This document shows positions 1 to 9,573 of a stretch of 57,562 nucleotides of DNA, one piece after another; position 1 is the stretch's first letter, and each line of letters opens with the position of its first letter. The stretch comes from Terfezia claveryi (Eukaryota; Ascomycota; Pezizomycetes; Pezizales; Pezizaceae), in contig WHUX01000288.1 of the NCBI GenBank assembly GCA_015179025.1, forward strand, positions 1 through 57,562, read 5' to 3'. A program made the translations under genes and the position numbers. The notes beneath the pieces were generated by a model. The model saw only the letters and a program-made list of their open reading frames with translations. It ran no database searches and was not told the DNA's origin.

Positions 1-2
1 TG

Positions 3-740
3 TACTGCAATTACCAACAAGATAACTGGTCCGAATTAATTATAATGGCAGAATTCTTATATAATAATACCCTGTCTGCTACTCTTGGAATTATGCCATT
101 CCAAGCTATGTATGAAGAAAATCCTTACTACCAGATCAATCCAAACCCTGCAAAGAAACTTCCAGCACCTTCTGTTATCAAAAATTATGCTGATCACCTC
201 TTAGAACTTGATACCCACCTTAGATCTGAAATGATTTAGACTTAAGCAACTTATTCCGAACAAGCCAATAAATCTCGAACCCCACCTCCTAAGCTGGAAG
301 TTAGTGATAAGGTATGGCTACTACATTGCTACATCATAACAACTCATCCCTCTACTAAGCTAGATTTTAAAAAGCTTAGTAAATTTCGAATTATCTAGAA
401 AATCTTCTCCCATGCTTATAAGCTCGATCTTCCTACTTCTATGAAAATTCACTCTGTCTTCCATATCTCTCTCTTTGAACCTACATCAACTGACCCTTTA
501 CTAGAGCAAACTCAATCTCCACTCCCTCTAATTATTATTGAAGATGAATCTGAGTAGGAAATTAATGAGATTGTTGACTCCTGTTTCCATAGACATACGC
601 TTGAATACCTTGCTCACTGGATAGGATATGATAAGCTTACTTATGAACCTGCTGACCTGTTTTTAAATACACCTAGTGCTGTGAAAAAATTCTATAATTC
701 ATATCTATCTAAACCTCGACCCTGTACTCTACCAAAATAA
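3..740 (+). pseudogene. Ty3/gypsy integrase C-terminal part plus chromodomain, RIP-inactivated
   Basis: One reading frame can be followed from about position 3 to the TAA at 738-740. It begins in the integrase core C-terminal region (motif NNTLSATLGIMPFQAMY at 63-113), passes a region resembling the integrase C-terminal beta domain and ends in a chromodomain-like stretch (HWIGYDKLTYEPADL, about 616-660). The frame is broken by TAG at 237-239, TAA at 243-245, TAG at 397-399 and TAG at 556-558. Each stop fits a CAG/CAA glutamine codon changed by C-to-T at CpA, the RIP pattern. The 5' part of the element lies outside the window. Chromodomain gypsy elements (chromoviruses) are common in fungi; this copy cannot be functional. 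Confidence 0.85.
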
Positions 741-834
741 GTGGACTTGGAACTCGTTATAACCCCTCTATTGTCCCAGATGATGAAGAACTCGACCATG
801 ACTCACAAGAGCTCGTCCTTAAAGGAGGGCCTAC

Positions 835-1617
835 TGTTATAAACCAACCCTTACCTATATCTCAAGAACCTTCAGCCCCCGTTTTGTATTAGCAACCTAC
901 ACAATTACCAACTCACATATACTTGTAGCTTAATATGATTCTGACCCAGCATGAGTTTACTATACTATTGTTGGCCCTTTGGTTGCTATTCCAATTCCAG
1001 TAACCCAAACCTCGATCCCAGCCCTAACCTGTATGACAACCAACTACATCCCGAAAGTCCAGATTAGGTACCCGCTTATTTAGGAATCTACTAGAACCTT
1101 CTAGTAGATTCATATCATGAGGAACAGAATATTTTGTCAGAACTCTATGGTTTTCTAGTTTACACATAAATCTTCTAGTTCATTCTTTATACTTTGTAAC
1201 CTACAATTTCTAATGAGAATTATAAGTCTTGAATGATACTAGATTCCTATAAAAGGAACCAGTTTCTCCTATTTATTTCCTTTCTCTCTTCTTCTTTATA
1301 CAACAACTTGTTTTCTCTCTTGTTCCTAGTTGTTCATAATATATTGACCTTCTATCTCTTGAGTATAGTTCAGACTTTTATATCCTTAACCTTGACCTTA
1401 TTTATGCCTTCTCGTTCAACCTTGGTCTTACCCAAAGTTACCTCTGACTCTCAAACATATACACCTACTCGACCTTGTGAATCCCGCCCTTCTCTAATAC
1501 CTAAACATTTACTACCTTGCATTTAATCCCAGAATCCCAAACTATATACAATGTACTCTATATCCTTACAAGTCCCGTCCCTCGTATTATTAGTAGCTCA
1601 GATTAGGGTTTATTACA
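835..1617 (+). repeat. Putative 3' LTR of the gypsy relict
   Basis: A purine run (AAAGGAGGG, 821-829) lies about 80 bp after the polyprotein stop and resembles a polypurine tract. It is followed within a few bases by TGTTAT at 835, a typical LTR start. A TATA-like TATAAAAGG lies at about 1250, and a plausible LTR end ATTACA at 1612-1617 would give TG...CA termini. The 5' LTR is outside the window, so the boundary and target duplication cannot be confirmed. Confidence 0.45.
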
Positions 1618-2640
1618 ATCAATCAGAAGCATTTTATTCATATAATGACTACTTTTGGAATTTTTAATCTTGTACAGGTTAGTACCCTATAGTTTAAAGC
1701 ATTCTAGCTTCAGCTTGTTCAAGTAAACCTATTTTCATATGAATATAGGTACTTAGTAAAGGCCTCCGAGGTTTTATAACCTTATTTGCTTGATATTGAG
1801 CCTATGTAAGAGGTTAGGAGAAGTGGGTAGAAAATGTTAGAGAGGTCATATTGGCTGAAGAGAGTAATGATCTTAGGTTAGTTTTGGTGGAATGTAAGTA
1901 TAGCTATATTATAGAGTGTAATTGTTTCTATAGATATTAATTCAGATGGAAGGAATACCTAATGCTGTTCTTGCTTATACTAGAGATTACCAAAAAAGGT
2001 TAGTATGTCTCATGTGATCAGAAACCTTATCTTGATTGGAAACCCTATCAGTTACGTTAAATTTAGTAGAATAATTACTTCTTTAGCTTATACTAGCTTA
2101 CACTTCATTAAGTATAAAATAGTTTATTTTATATACTAAGGTTTTTAAAGTTAGAAGGCTTAGAAATTAAGAGACTTCTAAACAACTAAAGACCAAAAAA
2201 GTAAAATAGTATCTTAAGGCTTAAAGACTATATAAATAGGTACCTTAAGACTTTAGGTTTGCACTCTTGTAAATATAGCTTAAATAAAGATCATATAACC
2301 TTTTCAATACTATACTGAGTACCTAATTTATACTATGATATTTTTTTTTTTAGTATTCCATAGTACCTATAATTTTATATATAGTAAGTGGCTCAAATCT
2401 GTACTAATTGGGCTTATAAAGTACACTCATAAGGACCTTATAACTACTAGTAGTAGTCATGGTAGTGGGTAGTTATTATAGGAGAGGTGATCATATTATA
2501 GGGAGGGGTTGTAGGGAGTGGTGAAGGTGTGAGGGCCCTAGAGGCTTCAGGGTAAATCAGGGCGGGTTATAGATATGAAATTTGGATTTTTCGAGTGTTT
2601 TTAGGCTATATCCAATATTCTCATGACAGGCATACTGCAA
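1618..2640. other. AT-rich stretch without recognisable gene
   Basis: Both strands are rich in stops and TA dinucleotides, consistent with old RIP-mutated repeat DNA. No coding similarity, tRNA-like structure or terminal repeat was recognised. Confidence 0.5.
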
Positions 2641-3000
2641 AGGTTGGAGGATATATTGAGAATCTCATGCATGCGGGAGGACACTCATGCCGATCGTACG
2701 TCATTACGCTGTTGGTGATACTATATAAGGACTACAAATCTCAAAACATACCTACGAGACCCAAATGATTTTCCAGCAATTAAGCTACAATGGAAGGCAT
2801 TAAATCATTATGAGCTGTGCAATGACGCACTGTATGTTATTGCTGTCAAAAACAATGATGGGAAATGACTGGTTTTGGAGTATGATGTATTTGATGTTTT
2901 CGTACATGTTGATGATACTTTACTGGATGTAGGAAGGGACAAGACCTATTGTACTATTAATGAGAGGTGCCATGGAATTTTCTCGAAGTGAGGTATGAGG
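2641..3000 (+). pseudogene. Integrase H2C2-type zinc domain remnant
   Basis: In one frame with stops at about 2716, 2866 and 2989, the sequence reads ...LQWKALNHYELCNDALYVI... and then ...LLDVGRDKTYCTINERCHGI.... The second block matches the H-x-GRDKT-x4-I-x-x-RY pattern of the H2C2 zinc-binding domain preceding retroviral-type integrases, here with the second histidine replaced by aspartate. The same domain occurs in gypsy and Ginger/KRBA2-like elements, and which applies is not decidable. It is a decayed fragment. Confidence 0.45.
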
Positions 3001-3110
3001 TTTCATTGAACAAGTAGAGGTTTGAGCAAGCGGAGGTTTGAGCTTTGTTATGTATAAACGGATATGGATCAGGGTGAGGCTTAAAGATAATCTTGCAGAA
3101 CAGCCTATGT

Positions 3111-3191
3111 GCATTACAGTCAATCCTCATGGTCCCCCTAAGGGGGGGACGTAATGAGCTTTTTTCATTTGAAAAAAAAAAGCATTACAGT
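3111..3191 (+). mobile_element. 61-bp dead-on-arrival LINE tail with 10-bp TSD
   Basis: GCATTACAGT occurs at 3111-3120 and again at 3182-3191. Between them lie 61 bp: a C/G hairpin (GGTCCCCCTAAGGGGGGGAC), the motif GTAATGAG, a T run and a terminal A run. Hairpin, GTAATGAGT-like motif and poly(A) match the 3' ends at 8730-8805, 20125-20169, 21639-21720 and 22158-22213, one of which carries LINE coding sequence. The TSD and poly(A) indicate target-primed reverse transcription with extreme 5' truncation. The insertion disrupts the left end of the adjacent MITE. Confidence 0.7.
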
Positions 3192-3288
3192 TCAACCTCT
3201 ATAATAGAATCCTCTATATATGTATAACCTCTCTACTTAGCATGGACCCTCCCGGTCCCGACCTTATGCAAATAGAGAGGTTCGACTG
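3188..3288. mobile_element. 101-bp MITE with pogo/Fot1-like TIRs
   Basis: The left end CAGTTCAACCTCTATA and the reverse complement of the right end, CAGTCGAACCTCTCTA, form imperfect terminal inverted repeats. Both ends are flanked by TA (3186-3187, 3289-3290), the target of Tc1/mariner/pogo elements. The interior has no coding capacity, so it would be moved by a transposase supplied elsewhere. Confidence 0.7.
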
Positions 3289-3387
3289 TAGTTGCATGTC
3301 GGTTCACTTTGGGAATGTAAAGTGACACTAAGACACCATATACCAAATTGTGCAATATTTTGGTAAGAATGTGAGCAAACGCTCTTG

Positions 3388-3544
3388 CCCGAGCTTATCT
3401 TATGTGGCAAGGGCACAAACAGGGGCAATACCCCTAAAAGGCGAGCTACCTTGTGCAGCAGGTATACCTTGAATGGTGAGCCTACGCTGTGAGGCAAGAA
3501 TGCCGTGCATGGCGAGCTCACCATATGTCGGAAGCATCTTGAGT
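3388..3544. repeat. Degenerate ~35-bp tandem repeat
   Basis: Units starting GGCGAGCT/GGTGAGCC recur at 3440, 3475 and 3511 with lengths 35, 36 and 34, and a more diverged unit precedes them near 3388. Each carries a GAGC...TGTG/TGTC core. No function is suggested. Confidence 0.4.
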
Positions 3545-4919
3545 GCCACATTGATATTCGTTCCCTTCCTTCACTGGAACGGCTCCCTGCTTGCCTATTC
3601 TTATAGATTATTCTTTTGCAGCTCGCTTGCCAACTACTTTGACTCTAAATCCAGTTTTATTACATCATCCAAGGTTCATTCAGACCACCACCACCCCCTT
3701 CTCTCCCCGCCAGGTCTAGACACCCCACCTTTATCACGCAACCTACCGCACCCTCCACCTTCCAGGCTCAACAAACACATGGGTCCCCAACAACATAAAA
3801 AATACCACCCGAAAAATAGGTAAACCTAGCCGGCTAAAACCTTAGCTACGACAAAGTAGCGCCTTGATCAACACAAGCTTTTCCTCCCTAGACAACCCTC
3901 TCCTTGGAAATGGTGTCTTTACCAACTCCTCATACTTGTCCCCCTTCTTTGTGAAAGGAAGGAACGCATTGTTCTTCTCCCCATCATCCCCTCCTTCAAT
4001 GACAGCCGTGTTTTATCGTGTCCATCATGGTGACGATCAGGCCTATGACTGTGGGAGCGCGGAAATTGAACCAGCCGGTTCGCGTCGCTAAAGTAGTTTT
4101 AGGGACATGGCAATCAGAGACCCTTTAACAGGGTTCTCTAATGCGGTGATAACCCCTTCAGCGCAAAAACATCCCCAGTTGTATCTATGTAGGTTCCTCT
4201 GAGGTAACCCAATATGGGGTCTCTAGCAGCAATTCAATAATCTTGCCTGCTATTCCGGCCCAACGCAATTGTACCGGTTTCTTTAGCGAGCCTGGATACT
4301 CTTCTGTCCACTCCAAGGCAATCGCACAGGCCAGGACAAGGCTAAACAAAATACACGTGAGCCCTGCCTGATGTTCGGTACAATACTGACGAAACCGAGG
4401 GCGGGGCTTGCAGCCGAATCTTCTTTGCATGTGCCGTGTGGTTAAATACTCTCTGAATATCAGTAGTCAAATCACCTCTATGACCATCCCGAGTACATGT
4501 CAGCTCCCTAGATCGTAGAACAAAGACTACTGGGTATACATAAGAATGTGTGGAAGAGATCATACTTTGCTTGCTTGTACTCTTTACTGTTGTAGATATG
4601 TTTTCTTAATTTGGCTTGTGCATTTATACATCGGTTGTACGGGCCCACGGCCGTCTCTGTGTGAGCCCTAGCCTTTTTGGGGAGCCATGACCACCAGATA
4701 CTGGTATTAGGGTTGCCATGAGGTGTAGGTAGCGTGGGAGACAAAGAGGGGTCGGACGTGGTTCAGGTGCGGTGAAATCGGATGAGGGTAGTGATATAGC
4801 TTCGCTTTGACTCAGAGTGAAGGAGAGAGAGGGGAGTAGTCTGGGTAGAGTAGGAGGCTTTGAATCAGTACGATTGGCCTACCCAGTGCGTGTGAGAGTG
4901 GCAACGACTTGCACGGGCA
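3545..4919. other. No supported gene
   Basis: Short open frames occur on both strands but none shows domain similarity or consistent coding character. A small imperfect stem AGAGACCCT/AGGGTTCTCT lies near 4109-4139. Nothing else was recognised. Confidence 0.4.
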
Positions 4920-5192
4920 AGGCCCAGGAACCTAGCCAAAGGAAGCCCACCCAGATCCGGGATTGAAAGGAAGCTTAAGGATGCACTCGCAACCTTCGTC
5001 AAAAACATAGGATTGGTCAGGAGCCACATCGGCATACCGGAGAGTGAGGAAGGGGACCGGCGAGCAGCAAAGTCGGCCCCATGGCGCATTGCCGGGAGCA
5101 GGCAGACAGCAACAGCAGCAGGCATAAGGGCAGCAGCCAAAGCCAGGAAGGAGATCTTGAAGAAAGAAGAGATGTGTAGAGTTAAGTTCTAG
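4920..5192 (+). pseudogene. LINE RNase H C-terminal fragment
   Basis: A frame running to TAG at 5190-5192 contains VRSHIGIPESEEGDRRA (about 5015-5065), the HxGIxGNExAD motif near the end of RNase H domains of Tad/I-like LINEs, with GN changed to ES. The following alanine-rich AGIRAAAKARKE stretch also fits LINE RNase H C termini. The catalytic N-terminal part is absent or unrecognisable upstream, so this is a truncated copy. It may belong to the LINE family whose 3' tails are scattered in this window, but no overlap proves that. Confidence 0.55.
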
Positions 5193-5914
5193 CAGTATCG
5201 CTTATGGTAGGTTCGGTCGCTGGGGGGAGGATGCGAGATCTAAGAAGGTCCCCGTCACCCATCTTGTTATTCTTGCCACTGTTCGCTGTGGCTTCAGTTG
5301 GCTGCTCGCGGCATTGGATTTAGATGCAACAAGATGAATGCAAAGGCTGTCTTAGCTCTGGCTGAGTTTCACTGGCTAAGTTTCGCTCTGGGTACGCAGT
5401 GAAGTAGAACGGATACAGGGGAGAAGTTCGCAGTGAAGTAGGGGAGACTGCGAGGGGTAGTGCAAACCAGACCAGGGAGAAAGAATGTGGGGTAAGATGC
5501 GAGTCTTGGCTGGCTGGGTTTTGTAGCGTTTGTGGGCCAAGGTTCTTGTCATCTTTATTCCAACCGAATCGATACAGCAACTCACCTTGCAAGACGACTT
5601 GGTGCATGGGGATGCTATGTACAGCACACAATCTCCTCCTCAAAACAACTAGCTAGCATCGACGATTTCTTTACATTTTTGCAAGCTTGGGGGGGAAAGG
5701 ATGTTTCCACCTATATCTCCAGTAATTATATGTCTCCGTTAGTCAGTATTGGAAATTATGATTTCTGACAAAGTCACGGCGGCAAGGGGTCTGAAAGTTT
5801 GATCATCCAAAAGAAAAAGAACAAACTTGCAAGCTGCATAACCTCCAGGCTAATCTCAATCACATTCTGATCGACCACATAAAAAAGCCCCCGACTGCCA
5901 CATCCCAGTTCATC
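5193..5914. other. Intergenic, downstream of the GT-like gene
   Basis: No coding region with recognisable similarity. It lies between a LINE relict and the 3' end of the minus-strand glycosyltransferase-like gene. Confidence 0.4.
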
Positions 5915-7369
5915 TTAATCATCAATTCCCCTCCAAATATCCCCCAATCCCTTACCCTCCTGAATCAACTCCTCCGTACACCTCCCCATTCCCCCCGCCC
6001 CGCCAGGCCCCGGCGCCAGCCCCCACTTCCTCACATACACACTCTCACCCCAACTAAATAGCCTCTTCAGCTCACTCTCAAACGAGGCCATCCCTCTATA
6101 AAACGGCTCACCCTTTCCTCCCCTCTGCCTCGCCTGCCAGTAATTCCTACCTTCAGGGCTATCGTTCTTTATGTAGTCGAGGCGTGTGAGGTGTGATCTG
6201 AGAACACCCCAGCGAGTTAGATTGCCATCCGTATCCGGGATGGACGGCGAGGTGAGCTCGGGGTAGCCTGTGTGGTTTGGGAAGAAGAGGGATAGATCCG
6301 GGACGAGATCCCCGACGTCGTAGATGTACCCAATGTCGATATGCTGGATTGTATAAGGGGAGAGGTAGACGCGGAGGTAGAAATCGCAGTCGCTGTAGTA
6401 GTATGGTATAAAGGTATCCCATGCCCCCACAGCTTTTGCTCGCGAGGTATGAACTAACGTCAGTCGGTCGTAGGTGAAGAACTTTAACGCCCATTCTTCT
6501 TCTTCTGCGGCGTTATCCCCCGTGCGATGGTCAAGCGAAGCTAAAAGCTCCAATACCCCATTGTACAGAGAGATATAGGGGACTTTGTTTTCGTATGATA
6601 GTACAACGGAGTCCATATGACTCCAGAAAAACCGTTCCCACTGGTGCTCAGTCGCAAAGCTGATAAAGAAATTCTGTAGTTGCGCAAAGCTGAGAAGGGT
6701 TGGGGTGGCGGCCACCTTCACGCCAAACACCTTTTCCATGTGCGCGTAGGGAAGATAAAATGGATTCTCGGGGGAGAGGAGGCCTAGGCGGTTGGAGTCC
6801 ATTGTCCCGGTGTTGTCGATGATGTAGATCTGCGATGGGGGCCAGCCAGAGGAGATGTATGAGAGGATGCATTGCTGGAGAATGGGGTAGTTGCGAGTGA
6901 AGCCGATGAGTAGCGGGGTTAACGGGGAGTGAGGGGAATTCGGAGGCGGTTTGGAAAGGGGGGAAATTGGTGGGAGGGGGTGGCCTGGCGGGGGCCACAG
7001 AGAGGAGGGGTCGTGTGTGGGAACCGGTGGAAGTGGGAGGTTGGTTGGTGGGAGGAGCGGAGGGAGGTTGGTCGACGAAGGGGTGGGCGTGGGGGTGGTG
7101 CTTGATTTCTCTTTTCCCTCGGGGATAGATTTGCTCACGGTAGGAACCAAACTTGGTTCTTCCCCCGCTGTCTTCAAGTCTACCTCAACCCCCAAAGCCT
7201 CCTGTGGTGAAGCCTGATCTAGGTGCACCTTGGGATGCTTCGCGAGCACCCCCGGGAATTCCGAAGCGTTGACCACCGATTGCGACGACAATAGGACAAC
7301 CGCGCCCACCAAAAGAAACAGCAGCAGGAGCACCCTGCGGCTAATCATAGGCAACCCTCCCCGTGCCAT
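5915..7369 (-). CDS. Type II membrane glycosyltransferase-like protein (fungal GT-A-like family)
   Basis: A 484-residue uninterrupted reading frame with host-like GC content. The N terminus has a short basic cytoplasmic stretch and one hydrophobic signal anchor (about residues 10-33), then a Pro/Ser/Thr-rich stalk (about 85-150), the layout of a Golgi type II protein. The globular part starts at IGFTRNYPILQQC (about 155), includes YIIDNTGT (about 182-189) and continues with WSHMDSVV (about 249) and YYSDCDFY (about 324-331), whose DCD could serve as a DxD-type nucleotide-sugar/metal site. The family is recognised as a fungal glycosyltransferase-like group, but donor, acceptor and activity are unknown and the DxD role is inference. 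An alternative start Met8 (7348) would still keep the anchor. No intron is required. Potential N-glycosylation sites occur near residues 375 and 394. Confidence 0.8.
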   Translation of the reverse strand: MARGGLPMISRRVLLLLFLLVGAVVLLSSQSVVNASEFPGVLAKHPKVHLDQASPQEALGVEVDLKTAGEEPSLVPTVSKSIPEGKEKSSTTPTPTPSSTNLPPLLPPTNLPLPPVPTHDPSSLWPPPGHPLPPISPLSKPPPNSPHSPLTPLLIGFTRNYPILQQCILSYISSGWPPSQIYIIDNTGTMDSNRLGLLSPENPFYLPYAHMEKVFGVKVAATPTLLSFAQLQNFFISFATEHQWERFFWSHMDSVVLSYENKVPYISLYNGVLELLASLDHRTGDNAAEEEEWALKFFTYDRLTLVHTSRAKAVGAWDTFIPYYYSDCDFYLRVYLSPYTIQHIDIGYIYDVGDLVPDLSLFFPNHTGYPELTSPSIPDTDGNLTRWGVLRSHLTRLDYIKNDSPEGRNYWQARQRGGKGEPFYRGMASFESELKRLFSWGESVYVRKWGLAPGPGGAGGMGRCTEELIQEGKGLGDIWRGIDD

Positions 7370-8411
7370 CTGTTGTGTCTTCTCTTGTTCTCTCTCCTCT
7401 CAGCTTTTGCAGCGCGCTTTGAGCGTTCCCGGGTAGTGAGTGGTTGGGTATGATTGTCGTCGACGGTGATGGATATACGTCAAGGGGCGCCTCGCACGCG
7501 ATGAGAGGCTCGATCGTGAATAGTGTTGCTGAGAAGTACGTGGTTGAAGCGCAATTGCAAATCTAATCTCACCACCCCGCCGCCGATTCTACCTAACGTT
7601 GTCAAGGTTTGAGCCAAAGCCTGTCCCACGCGCACAATGTTTGTTTAGGGAGAGGGGGGGGGAGCGTACAAGCCATGGTGGTGATTTTTTTTGCAGAAGC
7701 TGGGGGATGAGGGGGTGTTTCGGCTGTCTTGCCTGGCGTCGGGAGTTCTGGTTGTATCTTTGTTGTGGTTGGGGGGCAGGAACGCGACTGAATCGGCCGG
7801 ATGTGCGGCGATCTGACAAGATTAGGTTCCTGTGCCTGCAGGCGCCGATATCTATGTTCATTTTGGCAGCGATTTCTAGGCTTCCTTGCACGCGGAGATC
7901 TAGGCTGATTTGCACAGTGATTAATGATTTGTGTCCGAACAAGGGCGTCATATTGCTTCGGACGCAGATGATATTTTTTTTTTGAAGATGCATGAAAGAT
8001 ACATCGCACCTGCCATGATGTTGATAGATGTGGATTATGAGTGCGGGCCTTATCGATTGTGATATGTAAGAAAATAGGCAGAGGCAGGTAGGTACATCAT
8101 GAGGAGTACACCTAGGAAGTATGTACATACTTAAGTACTTGATTGCTTCATTATTCCAAGATCGGGGCTAATCACTACATACACAGTACATACAGTACAT
8201 ACCCACATCGATGCCCATTGATTGCTAGGGTCTATTTTCGTCCATTGGACCGAATGCTCTATGTAGATTTTTTCCATTTTTTCATATTGTCTCAGAGATT
8301 CTTGAATCCCGGATTAATAACTTTCAGTTAAAGATAGGTGTTAAATCGACATACTTATATTCGTGAACTGCCATGGAATAGTAAAACCCAGAGGTAGTTA
8401 AGGGTGGGCGT
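7370..8411. other. Upstream region of the GT-like gene; no supported gene
   Basis: This interval holds the promoter side of the minus-strand gene. Overlapping open frames exist on both strands between 7589 and 8128 but none has recognisable domains. The last 300 bases are AT-rich with short TACAT/ACAGTACAT repeats near 8180-8200. No clear core promoter element was identified. Confidence 0.4.
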
Positions 8412-8431
8412 ATGGGTCGGTCCATATCGTT

Positions 8432-8540
8432 TCACGTTCCCCCCCTTAGAACCCCAGTATTTCACGATCCCCTTATTCAGCATTCCACAAGTCCCCTTAT
8501 TAGTATTTCACGAGTTCCCTTAGAAGTATCTTTCTCTACG
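8432..8540. repeat. ~24-bp degenerate tandem repeat
   Basis: Four units of the pattern CCCCTTA...AGTATTTCACGAGT follow one another from about 8437 to 8540. They lie immediately upstream of the LINE-derived segment and may be part of it or of its target. Confidence 0.5.
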
Positions 8541-8599
8541 AGTCCTTCGGGTCATAGTTCTTTGTTTTTCCGGTTTATTGGTTTTTCGGGCTTTCTGTT

Positions 8600-8805
8600 T
8601 CTTCGGGGTCAAGGCTCAGTCAGGTCTTCCTATCTGGGTCATCGGACACAGTCCGTTAATGACAGCATGGGGCCCACTTTATGGCTAAGTACCTGGCAGA
8701 TTAACTTTTGGGTGGCTCCTCATGGTCCCCCCCCCCCCCCCCCCCCCTAACGGAACCGCACAGGAGTAATGTGATTTTTTTTTTTTTTTTAAAAATAAAA
8801 AAAAA
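8600..8805 (+). mobile_element. LINE 3' fragment with long C run and poly(A) tail
   Basis: Positions 8655-8735 align with the reverse complement of about 21710-21860: both contain GTTAATGACAGCATGG, then ACCTGGCAGATTAACTT, then GGGTGGCTC-TCATGG, a poly(C) run, a CCGCA-GAGTA-TG motif and finally T and A runs. The copy at 21639-22144 carries LINE coding sequence upstream of this tail, so this segment is a 5'-truncated LINE 3' end. The C run here exceeds 20 bases. No target duplication was found. Confidence 0.65.
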
Positions 8806-9524
8806 GACCCATACAGCAATACCTATGGGCGGCCGTTCACTAATGGGCCAGCCCATTTAACAATTTGACCGACAACCAAAGCAATATTCTAGTATAAGTA
8901 TCGCTCGGTTTCTTTACAGGGACCCCGATTTGGATGATACATTGGATACTATTGTGCTAGGGAACTCGATTTTCTATTATCTTCTCCTTTGACACGGTAT
9001 ATCTATTCCTTGAATTTCTTTGTGGTAAATCAGTACTCCAACCAAAAATACATTCGATATCTGGCCCCGCCAAGTAGAGATTCACATGTATATGTTTATG
9101 TTTCGTACATACTTATCCGTCCACCCAAGCAATAAAGTAATGTCAGTAAATGCAAGAATCTGCGACTGAGAAAACAAAAAGAAGGAAATAAGAGGAATGA
9201 AAAAGGGAGAATTTGAGCAAGTACATCAGGGGTAGTCTCTATACAAGATTAGATTTAGTGGCGGTTATTGGGCATAGCCGATATTGAACCACCTCCCCTT
9301 GCACGGATGTTTGTGACAAGTTGAAAAGGTAGGAAAGCCGAAAGTCTAGAGATGAGATTAAAAAAAGGAAGAAATAATAGTCAGTGGTAAGGTTCAAAAT
9401 CAGTTCCAGCTTCAATGAAATACTATCTACTATAAAGAATTAGGTAAATGATTTATAATTATATAAGGAAATGAAACGATAAAAACGCCTTTCACATTAT
9501 CATGTCATCCATATATATATTATT
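8806..9524. other. No supported gene
   Basis: AT-rich sequence with small A and T runs. No open frame with recognisable similarity and no terminal repeats were seen. Confidence 0.4.
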
Positions 9525-9573
9525 AAAAAAAAGATACTCGTTACTCATATGCGGTCCCAGTAAGGGGGCCACG
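9525..9573 (-). mobile_element. Short LINE 3' tail (minus)
   Basis: Read on the minus strand this contains GTGGCCCCCTTACTGGGACC followed by GCATATGAGTAACGAGTATC, matching the hairpin plus (G)AGTAATGAGTAT end of the dispersed LINE tails, but the A tail is not preserved. It abuts the 3' end of the decayed coiled-coil gene. No target duplication was identified. Confidence 0.5.

Noticed and set aside
2920..3123. Minus-strand 67-codon open frame
   Set aside because: It is antisense to the integrase H2C2 remnant and shows no protein-like features.
7589..8128. Overlapping open frames on both strands upstream of the GT-like gene
   Set aside because: Three mutually overlapping frames in GC-rich sequence with no domain resemblance; probably chance.
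8408..8813. Inverted GTATGGGTC / GACCCATAC pair around the LINE 3' fragment as possible TIR
   Set aside because: Only nine bases match, no flanking duplication exists, and the poly(A) tail marks this segment as a retroposon end.
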